The notes beneath the pieces are model-generated. The model saw nothing but the letters and a program-made list of their open reading frames with translations, had not been told where the DNA came from and made no database searches. Below are positions 17,808 through 26,905 of a stretch of DNA of 64,000 nt, piece after piece. Source of the DNA: Paenibacillus glycanilyticus (GTDB taxonomy: Bacteria; Bacillota; Bacilli; Paenibacillales; Paenibacillaceae); the NCBI RefSeq assembly GCF_023715145.1, contig NZ_JAMBNP010000008.1, forward strand, positions 1-64,000. The letters run 5' to 3'. Position 1 is the first letter of the stretch, and the number at the start of each line of letters is the position of its first letter. The position numbers were made by a program, and so were the translations under genes.

Positions 17808-18146
17808 AACGGCCGGTTCGATGCTGGCCGCCGATTTCAAATCGATATTAAGCTTCGTGCCAAGACGATCCGATAGCTGCAGGATTTGCTCCGGCGTCGC
17901 GATCTCATGCTCCTCGTAAGCCGGGTTCAGGCGCCGCCGCATGTCGGGCCGGTTCAACTGCTCGAACGTGTGGGTCAGCAGATAGGGTGAATCGTCATGC
18001 AGGAGAACCGCCGTCCCGTCTACCTCGGCATGCACGTCCACCTCCACGATATCCGCCCCGCTTCGGATGCCTTCCATGAACGAAGGAAGAGTGTTGTCCG
18101 GACTTGCGCCGCTGCCCGTATGGGCGCCTATCATTGGCCGTTTCAA
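17784..18146 (-). CDS. glycerophosphodiester phosphodiesterase domain protein, truncated
   Basis: About 120 residues, roughly half the usual GDPD length. Present are the N-terminal IGAHTGSGASPDNTLPSF (family pattern H-R-G...PENT), the metal-binding ADIVEVDVH and the LLHDDSP strand, then KLNIDLKSA before the ORF stops in a terminator. The usual Arg after the catalytic His is Thr (AHTG). The later half of the TIM barrel with its second metal-ligand cluster is missing. The TTG start at 18146 overlaps the LacI stop (TTGA) and has AGAAGGAGAG upstream. It is probably inactive or a domain remnant. Confidence 0.7.
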   Translation of the reverse strand: MKRPMIGAHTGSGASPDNTLPSFMEGIRSGADIVEVDVHAEVDGTAVLLHDDSPYLLTHTFEQLNRPDMRRRLNPAYEEHEIATPEQILQLSDRLGTKLNIDLKSAASIEPAVKKETAGS

Positions 18147-19186
18147 CTTGACCACTCTCCTTCTATCGCAGAGCATGAAGCTCCCTCTACGATTTTGCTC
18201 GCAACAATCATATGATCCGGATAATAGCCTTTGTTGCTGCCGAGCTTATGCATAAGCAGCTTGACGGACTGCGCGCCCAGCTCGGAGGGCTGCAGGTCCA
18301 TTCCGGTCAGCGGCGGCATCGTCTGGCGCATCATCGACAGATCGCCGCAAATGACGAACAGCGAAATATCCTCGGGAATGCGGAGACCCAAATCCTTAAT
18401 GGCTTTCATGGCGTTGAAGGCCACTCTGTCGTCGTCCGCAATAATCGCCGTCACCCTCTCTCCGCTCTCCCGAATGACACGGATGGTCTCCGCGTAGCCA
18501 TAATGCAGATATTGCTCCGATTGGATATGGGGCTTGCAATGATGCATCCATTCCCGCATGACGAGCCGATGCTTCGCCAGCGCTTCGATAAATGCCGCTT
18601 TCCTCTCCGTGGAAACGGTCATCCTATCCGCTGCATTCAGGAACATGAGATTCGCATGCCCTCTGGCAATCAGGTAATCGCAGATGTCATGCACGATCCG
18701 CGCGTTGTCATTGTTAACCGTAGGCGCATCCTTTACCCGCGAGTTGAAAATTTTGCCGACCGTGACGAACGGAATCTCGCTTTGATCAAGCAAGTGAATC
18801 CGCTCATCCTCCTCCGTCGGCCCGAGCACAATCGCGCCGTCGATCGGGTAGCTGGCGAGGGATGGCGTCTTCACCTCCAACACCGGCAGCATATCGAGCA
18901 GTACTCTATAACCGAACCGGGAAGCCTCAAGCACGACGCCGTTAATGAACTGGTTGTGAAAAGCGCTGAAAAAGAAGTTGCCGTGCGGGATGGTAAGCCC
19001 GATCGCCATGGTCTTCTTCGTCACGAGGCTTCTTGCTATGTGATTCGGAACATAATTCAATGCCTTCGACGCTTGAAGCACCCTTTCGGTCACTTGCTTG
19101 CTGGTTGGCCTCTTCTGACTAAACACGTTGGAGACAGTTCCTTTGGATACACCGGCCAAGCGCGCCACGTCATCGATTTTGGCCAT
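18143..19186 (-). CDS. LacI family transcriptional repressor
   Basis: A 347-residue repressor. The HTH (MAKIDDVARLAGVSKGTVSN) and hinge (NYVPNHIARSL) are canonical LacI, followed by a periplasmic-binding-protein-like sensing domain. The ATG at 19186 is chosen because the family starts there; the frame extends upstream to 19243 without family similarity. It is the seventh gene of an operon that starts with a solute-binding protein. The operon promoter is flanked by two TTAAA(C/G)CGGTTTAA palindromes, of typical LacI-operator form, which it most likely binds. Confidence 0.9.
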   Translation of the reverse strand: MAKIDDVARLAGVSKGTVSNVFSQKRPTSKQVTERVLQASKALNYVPNHIARSLVTKKTMAIGLTIPHGNFFFSAFHNQFINGVVLEASRFGYRVLLDMLPVLEVKTPSLASYPIDGAIVLGPTEEDERIHLLDQSEIPFVTVGKIFNSRVKDAPTVNNDNARIVHDICDYLIARGHANLMFLNAADRMTVSTERKAAFIEALAKHRLVMREWMHHCKPHIQSEQYLHYGYAETIRVIRESGERVTAIIADDDRVAFNAMKAIKDLGLRIPEDISLFVICGDLSMMRQTMPPLTGMDLQPSELGAQSVKLLMHKLGSNKGYYPDHMIVASKIVEGASCSAIEGEWSS

Positions 19187-19205
19187 AGCTAGACGTTGCG
19201 TCCCT

Positions 19206-19781
19206 TCAAGCCTGAACCCGCTTCTTCGATGCGAGCTCTTCATTCAAGCGCTCCGCCAGTTCCACGAGCTCAAGCGGCTCTGCTATCGTATAATCCGGCC
19301 GTTCCAAGGATTCAAGCGATGTTTTCGGATAGCGCGAGGTCCAGTTCAGATGCACGCTCGTTATACCGGCCTGATTGGCACCCCTGACGTCGCGCGACAG
19401 GTTGTTGCCGACCATGATGATCCTGCTTAGATCTTGTTCGCCAAGCTCCATGGCTCCCATGGCCGCCTTGAACATGCGCGGGCTCGGCTTCTCGACCTTC
19501 AACTGTTCGGAATAGATCAATACTTCGAAATAATCGTAAAGGCCGTTTAGCGTGAGCAAATTTTTGAACGATTGGGCAAGACCGTCAGCCACAATCGCCA
19601 GACGGTACCCGCGCTCAGCCAGCGTTCTGATCATCTCGTCGGCTCCGGGAATGACATTACCCTCTATAACCGTTCCGTACTCGTCCCGCACCTCTGTGCC
19701 TTCGTCGATAATCGTATCCCCGCAATCTAGGAAAATAATAAGTTCTTTCGCATCATTGTTCATCGCTTGTTCCCCGTTCAT
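19206..19781 (-). CDS. HAD superfamily hydrolase
   Basis: A protein of about 191 residues with HAD motifs: motif I FLDCGDTI (nucleophile Asp), motif II IVADG, Lys in KVEKPSPRMF and motif IV VGNNLSRDV. A phosphatase acting on a small phosphorylated metabolite is likely. The ATG at 19781 has AAGGGGTGC upstream, and the start overlaps the end of the preceding ATPase gene. Its place between transporter and repressor genes suggests processing of the imported compound. Confidence 0.85.
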   Translation of the reverse strand: MNGEQAMNNDAKELIIFLDCGDTIIDEGTEVRDEYGTVIEGNVIPGADEMIRTLAERGYRLAIVADGLAQSFKNLLTLNGLYDYFEVLIYSEQLKVEKPSPRMFKAAMGAMELGEQDLSRIIMVGNNLSRDVRGANQAGITSVHLNWTSRYPKTSLESLERPDYTIAEPLELVELAERLNEELASKKRVQA

Positions 19782-20790
19782 GCTTTGCACCCCTTAATGT
19801 CAATTGTTCCGCGTAATGGCAAGCCGCCATATGGTTGTCTCCGATTTCCCGCAACGCGGGAACTTCCTTCACGCATCTCTCCGTCTTGTATCCGCAGCGA
19901 GGATGAAAATGACAGCCGCTCGGTGGATTCGCCGGATTCGGCACCTCGCCTTCCAGAACGATCCGCTCTTTCTTCAGATCCGGATCCGGCTGCGGCACGG
20001 CGGAGAGAAGCGCCTCGGTATACGGATGTCTGGGCTGCTTGAACATGGAGTCAACGCCGGCCATTTCGACTACCTTGCCCAGATGCATGACGGCCACGCG
20101 GTCCGAGATGTTCTCTACGATCGATAGATCGTGAGAGATGAATATATACGTGATTTTATATTGCTCTTGCAGATCCTTCAATAGATTTATGATCTGAGCT
20201 TGAATCGACACGTCCAGCGCGGATACCGCTTCGTCGCATACGATCAGTCTCGGCTGGGTAATCAGCGCCCGCGCAATGGCGATCCGCTGCCGCTGCCCGC
20301 CGGAGAAAGCATGCGGATAACGTTTAAGGTAGCTGACGTTTAAACCCGTTTTCTCCGCGATGGCCGCCACTTTCCGCTCCACTTCTGCTTTAGGCAGCTT
20401 GAAATTTGCGATCAGCGGCTCGGAAATAATATCGAATACGCTCATCCTCGGGCTTAGCGACGAATACGGATCCTGGAAAATCATCTGAATGTCTTTTCTG
20501 AACCTTTTCGACTCGGCGCCTTTCAGCTTCAGGAAATCAACGGACTCCCCGACCTCCGTGCGGTACACGACTTCGCCGGATGAGGCATTCATGCCCCTGA
20601 CGATGCAGCGGCCGAGCGTTGTCTTGCCGCAGCCCGATTCGCCAACGATGCTGAGCGTCTCTCCTTCCATCAGATGAAAGGAAATATCCTGCAGCACGCG
20701 CACGGATGCCGGCTTGGCAAACAGCGCCTTCTTGGACTTAACTTTAAACTCCTTATTGAGATTTTTAATTTCCAATATGGGCTTTGCCAC
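19753..20790 (-). CDS. peptide/oligosaccharide ABC transporter ATP-binding protein (OppF/DppF type)
   Basis: A 345-residue ATPase with Walker A GESGCGKT, signature SGGQRQRIAIARAL, Walker B LIVCDEAVSALD and the C-terminal oligopeptide-transporter motif PNPANPPSGCHFHPRC. The GTG at 20790 has GGGAGGGC seven bases upstream and lies three bases after the previous stop; the longer frame to 20829 has no site. It works with the adjacent OppD-type subunit to energise import. Confidence 0.92.
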   Translation of the reverse strand: MAKPILEIKNLNKEFKVKSKKALFAKPASVRVLQDISFHLMEGETLSIVGESGCGKTTLGRCIVRGMNASSGEVVYRTEVGESVDFLKLKGAESKRFRKDIQMIFQDPYSSLSPRMSVFDIISEPLIANFKLPKAEVERKVAAIAEKTGLNVSYLKRYPHAFSGGQRQRIAIARALITQPRLIVCDEAVSALDVSIQAQIINLLKDLQEQYKITYIFISHDLSIVENISDRVAVMHLGKVVEMAGVDSMFKQPRHPYTEALLSAVPQPDPDLKKERIVLEGEVPNPANPPSGCHFHPRCGYKTERCVKEVPALREIGDNHMAACHYAEQLTLRGAKHERGTSDEQ

Positions 20791-20792
20791 CG

Positions 20793-21836
20793 TTATTGCC
20801 CTCCCTTCTGGTCCGAATACAGGAAGCATCTGACCGTGTGGGTATCGGAAATTTGCGTTGCCGGTACGGACTGCCTATTGCATACACCTTCGATCCGGTC
20901 CTTGCAGCGGTCGTAGAAGCCGCACATCGGGGGCATATTGACCGGGATCGGAACCGAGCCTTCGATCGATTCCAGCCTTTTTGCTTTATTGCCGCCTAAC
21001 CTTGGCATGGAGCGAAGAAGCCCTTTCGTATACGGGTGCTTCGGATTACGGAAGATCTCCTTCATTGGCGCCTGCTCGACGATTTTGCCAAGATACATGA
21101 CGGCTACTTCGTCGCACATTTCCGCGATGATCCCCAAATCATGCGTCACCAGCAGAATCGCCATGCCGAATTCCTGCTGCAGCCGCTTCATCAGCTCCAG
21201 CACCTGGGCTTGAATCGTCACATCCAGCGCTGTCGTCGGTTCATCGGCGATAAGCAGCTCGGGGTTGCACGACAACGCCATCGAGATCATCGCCCGCTGG
21301 CGCATGCCGCCGGAGAACTCATGCGGATATTGGTCAAACCGCTTCTCCTGGTCAGATATGCCGACCTTGCCCAGCATCTCGAGCGCCAGCTTCTTTGCTT
21401 CCTTTTTGTTTTTGGTCCGGTGGATCAGAATCGCTTCCATGATTTGATTCCCGATCGTGTACATTGGCGAGAACGCGGTCATCGGCTCTTGAAAGATCAT
21501 GGCGATTTTCCTTCCGCGAATGGAACGGATCTTCCGGCCGTTAGGGTCCAGCGCAAGCAGATCAAGCGCCTCCCCCTTCGCCTCGGGCTCTTGGGACGAC
21601 CGGTACGCGATCGTCCCCGATGTCTCGCATTCCTTCGGATTAATGCCGATAAGCGCGCGGCTCGTCAAGCTTTTGCCGCAGCCTGATTCGCCAACGAGGC
21701 CCAACGTTTTTCCTTTGCGGATTTCAAAATCGACCCCGTCCACGGCATTCATTACTCCGTTGTCCATCTGGATCCGAATTTTCAGGTCCTGAACACGGAG
21801 AAGCGGCTGCTGCGGTTGAACGGTCTCAGCTGTCAT
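20793..21836 (-). CDS. peptide/oligosaccharide ABC transporter ATP-binding protein (OppD/DppD type)
   Basis: A 347-residue ATPase: Walker A GESGCGKS, signature SGGMRQRAMISMAL, Walker B LLIADEPTTALD, and the C-terminal cysteine-containing loop (PPMCGFYDRCKDR) typical of OppD/DppD. GAGGGG precedes the ATG. It is the fourth gene of the operon. Confidence 0.93.
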   Translation of the reverse strand: MTAETVQPQQPLLRVQDLKIRIQMDNGVMNAVDGVDFEIRKGKTLGLVGESGCGKSLTSRALIGINPKECETSGTIAYRSSQEPEAKGEALDLLALDPNGRKIRSIRGRKIAMIFQEPMTAFSPMYTIGNQIMEAILIHRTKNKKEAKKLALEMLGKVGISDQEKRFDQYPHEFSGGMRQRAMISMALSCNPELLIADEPTTALDVTIQAQVLELMKRLQQEFGMAILLVTHDLGIIAEMCDEVAVMYLGKIVEQAPMKEIFRNPKHPYTKGLLRSMPRLGGNKAKRLESIEGSVPIPVNMPPMCGFYDRCKDRIEGVCNRQSVPATQISDTHTVRCFLYSDQKGGQ

Positions 21837-21869
21837 AGGTATCCCCTCGCTATAACCTTGAATTTTGAC

Positions 21870-23006
21870 CTACCTTTTGTACGGATCCGCCGCGTCGCGC
21901 AAGCCGTCGCCAAGAAAGTTGAACGTTAATACGGTAAGAATAACCGTGCCAAGAGGAATGATTTTCCACGGATACAATGCGATATTGTCGATCTTCTGCG
22001 CTTCCTGCAGCAGCACGCCCCAGCTGGTGGCGGGGGAACGAATGCCAAGTCCGAGGAAGCTCATCGCCGTCTCCGCCAGAATCATGCCGGGTATAGCAAG
22101 CGTAGTGGCAACGACCAGATAGCTGATAAAGCCGGGCAGCAGATGTTTCACGATGATTTTCGTGTCGCTGACGCCCGCAATTTTGGCCGCTACGACGTAA
22201 TCTTCGTTTTTGAGGGAAATAAACTTGCCCCTTACGACCCTCGCCAGCCCCGTCCATTCTATGAACGCGAAGATAATAACGATGTAGAAGTACATTCGGA
22301 CGACCGGAATACGCGGAGGAATTGCCGCTGACAACGCCATCCATAACGGCAGCGTCGGGAAGGAACGAATAATTTCGATGACCCTTTGAATGACCGCATC
22401 CAGCCAGCCACCGAAATAGCCGGACGCGCCTCCAATAATCAAACCTAATACAAAGCTGATGCCGACCCCAACGAGAGGAATGCTTAACGACACCTGGCTT
22501 CCTAGCAAAATACGGGAAAACAAGTCCCTTCCCAGCGCATCCGTGCCAAGAAGAAATAGACGTCCTGGCTCCTTAACGCCAATCAAGTGCGTGGATGAAG
22601 GCACGAGGCCAAGAAATTTGTACTTCTCCCCTTTGACGAAAAATTGCAGCGAATACTTCTTCTCCGTGTCGGATGTGAAAACTTTGCGCATAGTCTCCGG
22701 ATCGCGTCCCGACTTCAGCCCGTACACGAACGGCTGGATGTGGAACTTCCCTTCCGCGTCGACGAATCGGAGCTTCATCGGCGGCGCGTTCACGTATTTG
22801 CTGTCGTAGTTCTCCAGCCCGTAAGGCGCTAGAAATTGGGCGAATAAGGCTCCAGCGTAGAGGAGCGCCAGCACGACCAGACTGATCCGGGCGAGCTTAT
22901 GCTTCTTGAACCGTACGTATATGAGTCGCCATTGCGAGCTGTAATTCGCATCCTTGTCCATGGCCGGCTCGGCGGCAGCCGCTTGTCGTTTTCCGAATCG
23001 TCTCAT
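21870..23006 (-). CDS. ABC transporter permease (OppC/DppC type)
   Basis: A 378-residue membrane protein with an N-terminal extension, a first transmembrane helix near residue 40 (RISLVVLALLYAGALFAQ) and five further helices. The EAA loop conserved in these permeases is MILAETAMSFLGLGI, and FNFLGDGLRDAADP ends the protein, as in OppC. AGGGGAAC precedes the ATG, which is three bases from the OppB-type stop codon. A large periplasm-side insertion between helices 1 and 2 is typical for the oligosaccharide-associated members. Confidence 0.92.
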   Translation of the reverse strand: MRRFGKRQAAAAEPAMDKDANYSSQWRLIYVRFKKHKLARISLVVLALLYAGALFAQFLAPYGLENYDSKYVNAPPMKLRFVDAEGKFHIQPFVYGLKSGRDPETMRKVFTSDTEKKYSLQFFVKGEKYKFLGLVPSSTHLIGVKEPGRLFLLGTDALGRDLFSRILLGSQVSLSIPLVGVGISFVLGLIIGGASGYFGGWLDAVIQRVIEIIRSFPTLPLWMALSAAIPPRIPVVRMYFYIVIIFAFIEWTGLARVVRGKFISLKNEDYVVAAKIAGVSDTKIIVKHLLPGFISYLVVATTLAIPGMILAETAMSFLGLGIRSPATSWGVLLQEAQKIDNIALYPWKIIPLGTVILTVLTFNFLGDGLRDAADPYKR

Positions 23007-23009
23007 AGG

Positions 23010-24008
23010 CTACGTTCCCCTGAATTCTGTGCGAATTTTTGGATCCAGCCACGCTAGCAATATGTCCGATATCAAGGTTCCGAGCACCGTCAAGAGCGCC
23101 ATGAACAGCAGCCAAGTCCCGGCCAGATACATGTCCTGTCCAAGCAAGGCATTAAACATGACCGGCCCTTGAATCGGCAGGTTCAAGACAATCGCCGTAA
23201 TCGTAGATCCGGTGAAAATCGACGTCAGAGACCAGCCGAACGTGCTGACAATCGGGTTCAGTGCCGCGCGCGTCGGGTACTTGAACAAAATCTTTCTCTC
23301 CGACAAGCCTTTCGCCCTTGCCGTAACCACGTTTGGCTTATTGAGCTCATCCAGCATCTGTCCCCGCATGACGCGAATCAGATCCGCCGTTCCGGACAGC
23401 CCGATAACGATGACGGGAATGACCATATGCTTCGCCAGATCAATCGCCTTGTCCATCGACCACGGCGCATTCACGTATTCGGCGGAGAACAAGCCGAGCA
23501 GCGGGTCGCCGAACCATGTATAGGAAAGGAACATCAGAATGACCGCCATCAGAAAATGCGGCGTCGCCATCCCGAGAAAGCTCAGCCCCGAGAAGAAATA
23601 ATCGCCTATCGAATATTGCTTGACCGCGCAGTAAATGCCAATCGGAATCGCCACGAGATATTGAAACGCCATCGTGACCAGGGATACGGTCAACGTAAGG
23701 CCCATATATTGCTCGATGACGGCCAACACAGGCTTGTTATAGTTAAAGGAGAAACCAAAATCTCCGTAAAATACGATGTCCTTGATCCATATGAAGTACT
23801 GTTCGTAAACGGGACGGTCAAGTCCAAGATCCGCCCGCATCGCATCCATGTCTGCCTGCGTGAATACCTCCCCGGCAACTGACGCTTCAGCCGCGTAATT
23901 GGATACGTAATCGCCGGGCGGCAGCTGTATAATGTAGAACACGATAACGGAGATAAAGAACACGACCGGAATAGCCAATAAAATACGCTTCAACGTATAC
24001 TGTAGCAC
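23010..24008 (-). CDS. ABC transporter permease (OppB/DppB type)
   Basis: A 332-residue permease with six helices, starting with the standard LKRILLAIPVVFFISVIVFY and containing YEQYFIWIKDIVFYGDFGFS, as in OppB proteins. The start is GTG with GGGAGGAGAGG upstream. It pairs with the OppC-type permease to form the pore. Confidence 0.93.
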   Translation of the reverse strand: MLQYTLKRILLAIPVVFFISVIVFYIIQLPPGDYVSNYAAEASVAGEVFTQADMDAMRADLGLDRPVYEQYFIWIKDIVFYGDFGFSFNYNKPVLAVIEQYMGLTLTVSLVTMAFQYLVAIPIGIYCAVKQYSIGDYFFSGLSFLGMATPHFLMAVILMFLSYTWFGDPLLGLFSAEYVNAPWSMDKAIDLAKHMVIPVIVIGLSGTADLIRVMRGQMLDELNKPNVVTARAKGLSERKILFKYPTRAALNPIVSTFGWSLTSIFTGSTITAIVLNLPIQGPVMFNALLGQDMYLAGTWLLFMALLTVLGTLISDILLAWLDPKIRTEFRGT

Positions 24009-24128
24009 CTGTTATCCTCTCCTCCCTTTGACCATTCTGCGTCGCTTACGCGAATGTCTTTAGAATGAACACGCCGCCGCAAGGGGGAGCTTCTGCTCTC
24101 TCCTTGCGGCAAGCATGAGAAATAACGG

Positions 24129-26117
24129 TTACGGCTTCAAATAGAATTGCGCGGGATGGGCTGCGCCAAGCGAACGGAATTCGTCGGCCCAGATCAGATC
24201 CTCCGGAACGTTGCCCATCTTGTTTGATGCGGCGATCAAGGTTGGCGTCGGGCCGGCATAACCAATCACCCATTGGTTTTTCATATGAAGCTTGACGATC
24301 TCGTCACCGAGCCGGTTAATCTCTTCGGTTGTTCCTGCCGCTTTTATCTGATCCCAATACTCGAGAATCTTGGCTACGTCGCCCTCCGGCTTAATGCCTT
24401 CCTTGCCTCCGGACGAAACGTACAAGCCGTATTGCCCATACCATGGAGTCAAGACCCGAAGCGGTACGAGCGCATCGGGACGATAAGCAACGTTTACGAC
24501 GGAGATGTTCTCGATGCTCACCGGCACCTGATTCGAATATTTCAGCTCCTGCAGCGTTGCTTGATCCACGAGCTTCACGTTTGTCTTAATCCCCATGTCC
24601 TCGTAATATTTCTTGAGGAGCTCGGTGTAATTGGCGCTATCCTCGGAGGAGTCCATAATCGTGAGAGTCACGTCTTTTCCGTCGGGGAACAACCGGAAGT
24701 TGCTCTTGTCGCGCTTCGTTAATCCGATCTCGTCAAGCAGCGCGTTCGCCCGCTCCGGATCGAAGGCCGACCATTGATCCGCCCATCCTTCCTGGTAGCC
24801 GACAAGACCTTCCTGGACAGACGCTTGAATCGGATCGGCGATGCCGTTTGTCACGATCTCCGTAATTTCGGTGCGGTTAACCCCAAGGGAAAGCGCTTCC
24901 CTAAATCGGATGTCCTGGAACAATTTCCGAAGGTTAGGATCGTCTATGGTTTGATTGAGCTGAATACCCGAGGTCATCCAAGCCGGTTGCTGCCAGGCGA
25001 TAACGCGGTAATCCCCTTTCTTCTCGTTTTCCTTCAGCACGGTGAAGTCTTGCGCTCCAAACGTGGATAAGTTAAAGTCGCCTGCCAGAGTACCGAGAAC
25101 CCGTTGGCTCGGATCCTGGATCTTAGTCGCGACGATTCGATCCATATACGGCAACTGATTGCCTTCCGGATCGGTTTTCCAATAGTACGGGTTCCGCTCC
25201 ATAATAAACTGGTCGCTGTTAGGATCGTTCTTGGCCACCCATGGGCGGAGCGTCGGAATTTGCGAATAAAGCCAGTAATAATAACCGGTTTCCTTCAGGA
25301 ACGCGGTCGTGTCCTCGAAGCCCCACTGCTTCGCGATCTCCAGCGCTTTGTCCTCGCCGACAAGCTCGGGGAGGATCTTCTCATGGAAATGGGCCGGCGC
25401 GAAAAACCACTTGTTGTCAATCGCGACGCGTTCGAGGAACTGTACGCTTGGGTATTTGTGAACGACCTTAAACGTATAATCATCCACCTTCGTGACGGTA
25501 GCCAGCGCTTTATCGCCGGTAACCGGATCAACCGAGTAATAAGCATCGTAGATCGCCTTGCCGAAGGTTTCCTTCGTCAGCATGTGCTCCCAATAGAACA
25601 GCACGTCATTCGCCGTAAAAGGCTCGCCGTCGGACCATTTCATGCCTTCCCTGAGATGAATGGTAAACTCGGTCGAATTTTCGTTGACTTCATAGCTTTT
25701 GGCTACGTTCGGCTCAACGCCGCTGCCGTCCTTGTTGAAGCGGAATAACGCCTCCTCTGTCGGCTGCCCGACGGACCACTTGTCGCCCGGGCCCGTCCAT
25801 GCCATCGTCCAGTCGCCGCCGTATTGTCCGATTTGGTCAACAACGGGTTCCACCATGACGTCTGCCTGAACCGGTAAGCGTTCCGCAAGCGGCGGCAGCG
25901 AGCCGTCTGCCACGAGCTTGGCGAGCATCGGCGCTTCTTTGGCTGCTGCCGTATCCGAACCGCCACCACCCTTGCCTACGTCAACGGCTTTATTGTCGTT
26001 GCTCGGCTTCGCCGGCGCGTCCGACGGCGCAGGCGAATTGCTATTATTCGTACACCCTGCCGCGATAATAGAAATGATGACTAATAGAACGATCAGAAGC
26101 TTCCTCTGTCTCCTCAA
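24129..26117 (-). CDS. ABC transporter substrate-binding lipoprotein, family 5
   Basis: A 662-residue extracellular solute-binding protein with a lipobox (ISIIAAGC, Cys at about 22). GMKWSDGEPFTANDVLFYWE is a family-5 signature (SBP_bac_5; peptide/nickel/oligosaccharide binding). It starts at a TTG preceded by GGAGGGG. First gene of the transporter-HAD-LacI operon. LacI control and the length above 600 residues favour a carbohydrate-derived ligand over peptides (inference). Confidence 0.92.
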   Translation of the reverse strand: MRRQRKLLIVLLVIISIIAAGCTNNSNSPAPSDAPAKPSNDNKAVDVGKGGGGSDTAAAKEAPMLAKLVADGSLPPLAERLPVQADVMVEPVVDQIGQYGGDWTMAWTGPGDKWSVGQPTEEALFRFNKDGSGVEPNVAKSYEVNENSTEFTIHLREGMKWSDGEPFTANDVLFYWEHMLTKETFGKAIYDAYYSVDPVTGDKALATVTKVDDYTFKVVHKYPSVQFLERVAIDNKWFFAPAHFHEKILPELVGEDKALEIAKQWGFEDTTAFLKETGYYYWLYSQIPTLRPWVAKNDPNSDQFIMERNPYYWKTDPEGNQLPYMDRIVATKIQDPSQRVLGTLAGDFNLSTFGAQDFTVLKENEKKGDYRVIAWQQPAWMTSGIQLNQTIDDPNLRKLFQDIRFREALSLGVNRTEITEIVTNGIADPIQASVQEGLVGYQEGWADQWSAFDPERANALLDEIGLTKRDKSNFRLFPDGKDVTLTIMDSSEDSANYTELLKKYYEDMGIKTNVKLVDQATLQELKYSNQVPVSIENISVVNVAYRPDALVPLRVLTPWYGQYGLYVSSGGKEGIKPEGDVAKILEYWDQIKAAGTTEEINRLGDEIVKLHMKNQWVIGYAGPTPTLIAASNKMGNVPEDLIWADEFRSLGAAHPAQFYLKP

Positions 26118-26224
26118 CTAAACCCCTCCATTCGTGAACTATGTTTGCTTCGAATGTGCTTTCCTTCTTGCCTTAAGTCAATTCTAGGCTGCCATGAAAA
26201 GCGACCGCTCACCTCCGTAACCAA

Positions 26225-26238
26225 TTAAACCGGTTTAA
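26225..26238. promoter_or_regulatory. LacI-type operator, downstream copy
   Basis: TTAAACCGGTTTAA is a perfect 14-bp palindrome with central CG, the classic LacI-family operator form. It lies about 25 bases downstream of the predicted -10 (TACAAT) of the transporter operon. Confidence 0.75.
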
Positions 26239-26254
26239 ATTTTGTTAATTTTTT

Positions 26255-26292
26255 GTAAATTGTATGCGCTTTTTTTGAAAGAATGTCATCTA
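26255..26292 (-). promoter_or_regulatory. promoter of the ABC transporter operon
   Basis: On the minus strand a TGACAT/ATGACA -35-like element near 26284-26290 and TACAAT (about 26260-26265) are spaced 18-19 bases apart, between the two palindromic operators. The -35 is imperfect. Confidence 0.5.
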
Positions 26293-26306
26293 TTAAAGCG
26301 GTTTAA
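26293..26306. promoter_or_regulatory. LacI-type operator, upstream copy
   Basis: TTAAAGCGGTTTAA differs from the downstream operator by one base. Centre-to-centre distance is 68 bp, about 6.5 helical turns, and the promoter lies between the two copies. Confidence 0.7.
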
Positions 26307-26356
26307 TGGCTCCGTCGAAATAAAATATAAAGCGCTTCACTTTCTTGCAGGCAACT

Positions 26357-26384
26357 TAAAAAACCTCCCTGAATAGGGAGGTTT
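26357..26384 (-). terminator. terminator after the 99-residue hypothetical gene
   Basis: AAACCTCCCT, loop, AGGGAGGTTT perfect 10-bp stem followed by six T on the minus strand. Confidence 0.85.
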
Positions 26385-26442
26385 AAGATCGAAAGTTATT
26401 TTCTCCGTCTTGAAGATGCCGATAACCGGAGCTTCTCGCTCG

Positions 26443-26742
26443 TTACCCCGGCTGCAGCGCGAAAGTGAAGGACACGGTTGTATTGATTTGCAATCTAGTA
26501 TCACGGGCATTATAAGAGACGACAACCATGCCCGTTTCAAGATCATCAAGGAATTGCACGCGGCTGGGAGATTTGAACCCGGCCGATTTCAGCAACGCTC
26601 TCATTCTGATCACTTTTTGATTCTTGCTCAATTCATTGTCTCCGATAAGATCTTCGACTTTTTTTCGAAATGGCACGTCCTTGGCTAATTTCCTCGAAAG
26701 TCTGGCAATCTGTCGTAATGCGCACTCTACGGTTAGGGCCAT
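26443..26742 (-). CDS. hypothetical protein
   Basis: A 99-residue protein starting at ATG 26742, with GGGGGAG seven bases upstream; the frame's upstream extension to 26823 has no site. The first 60 residues are basic and helical (VECALRQIARLSRKLAKDVPFRKKVEDLIG). The rest looks beta-rich with hydrophobic alternation (TGMVVVSYNARDTRLQINTTVSF). No family recognised. It has its own terminator and stands alone between the transporter operon and the M20 remnant. Confidence 0.6.
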   Translation of the reverse strand: MALTVECALRQIARLSRKLAKDVPFRKKVEDLIGDNELSKNQKVIRMRALLKSAGFKSPSRVQFLDDLETGMVVVSYNARDTRLQINTTVSFTFALQPG

Positions 26743-26905
26743 GAGATCACTCCCCCAAAATATAAGATAGAATAATCTATGAAAATAGCAACCATAGTGC
26801 TTGTACGAATGCATATTTGTCATACTTCTCTAGGCTTCAACAAAAAGTTCGGAGCTATAAAGTCTAGAACGAATATTCAGAGCTTATTCAAGAAGGATGT
26901 GATTG

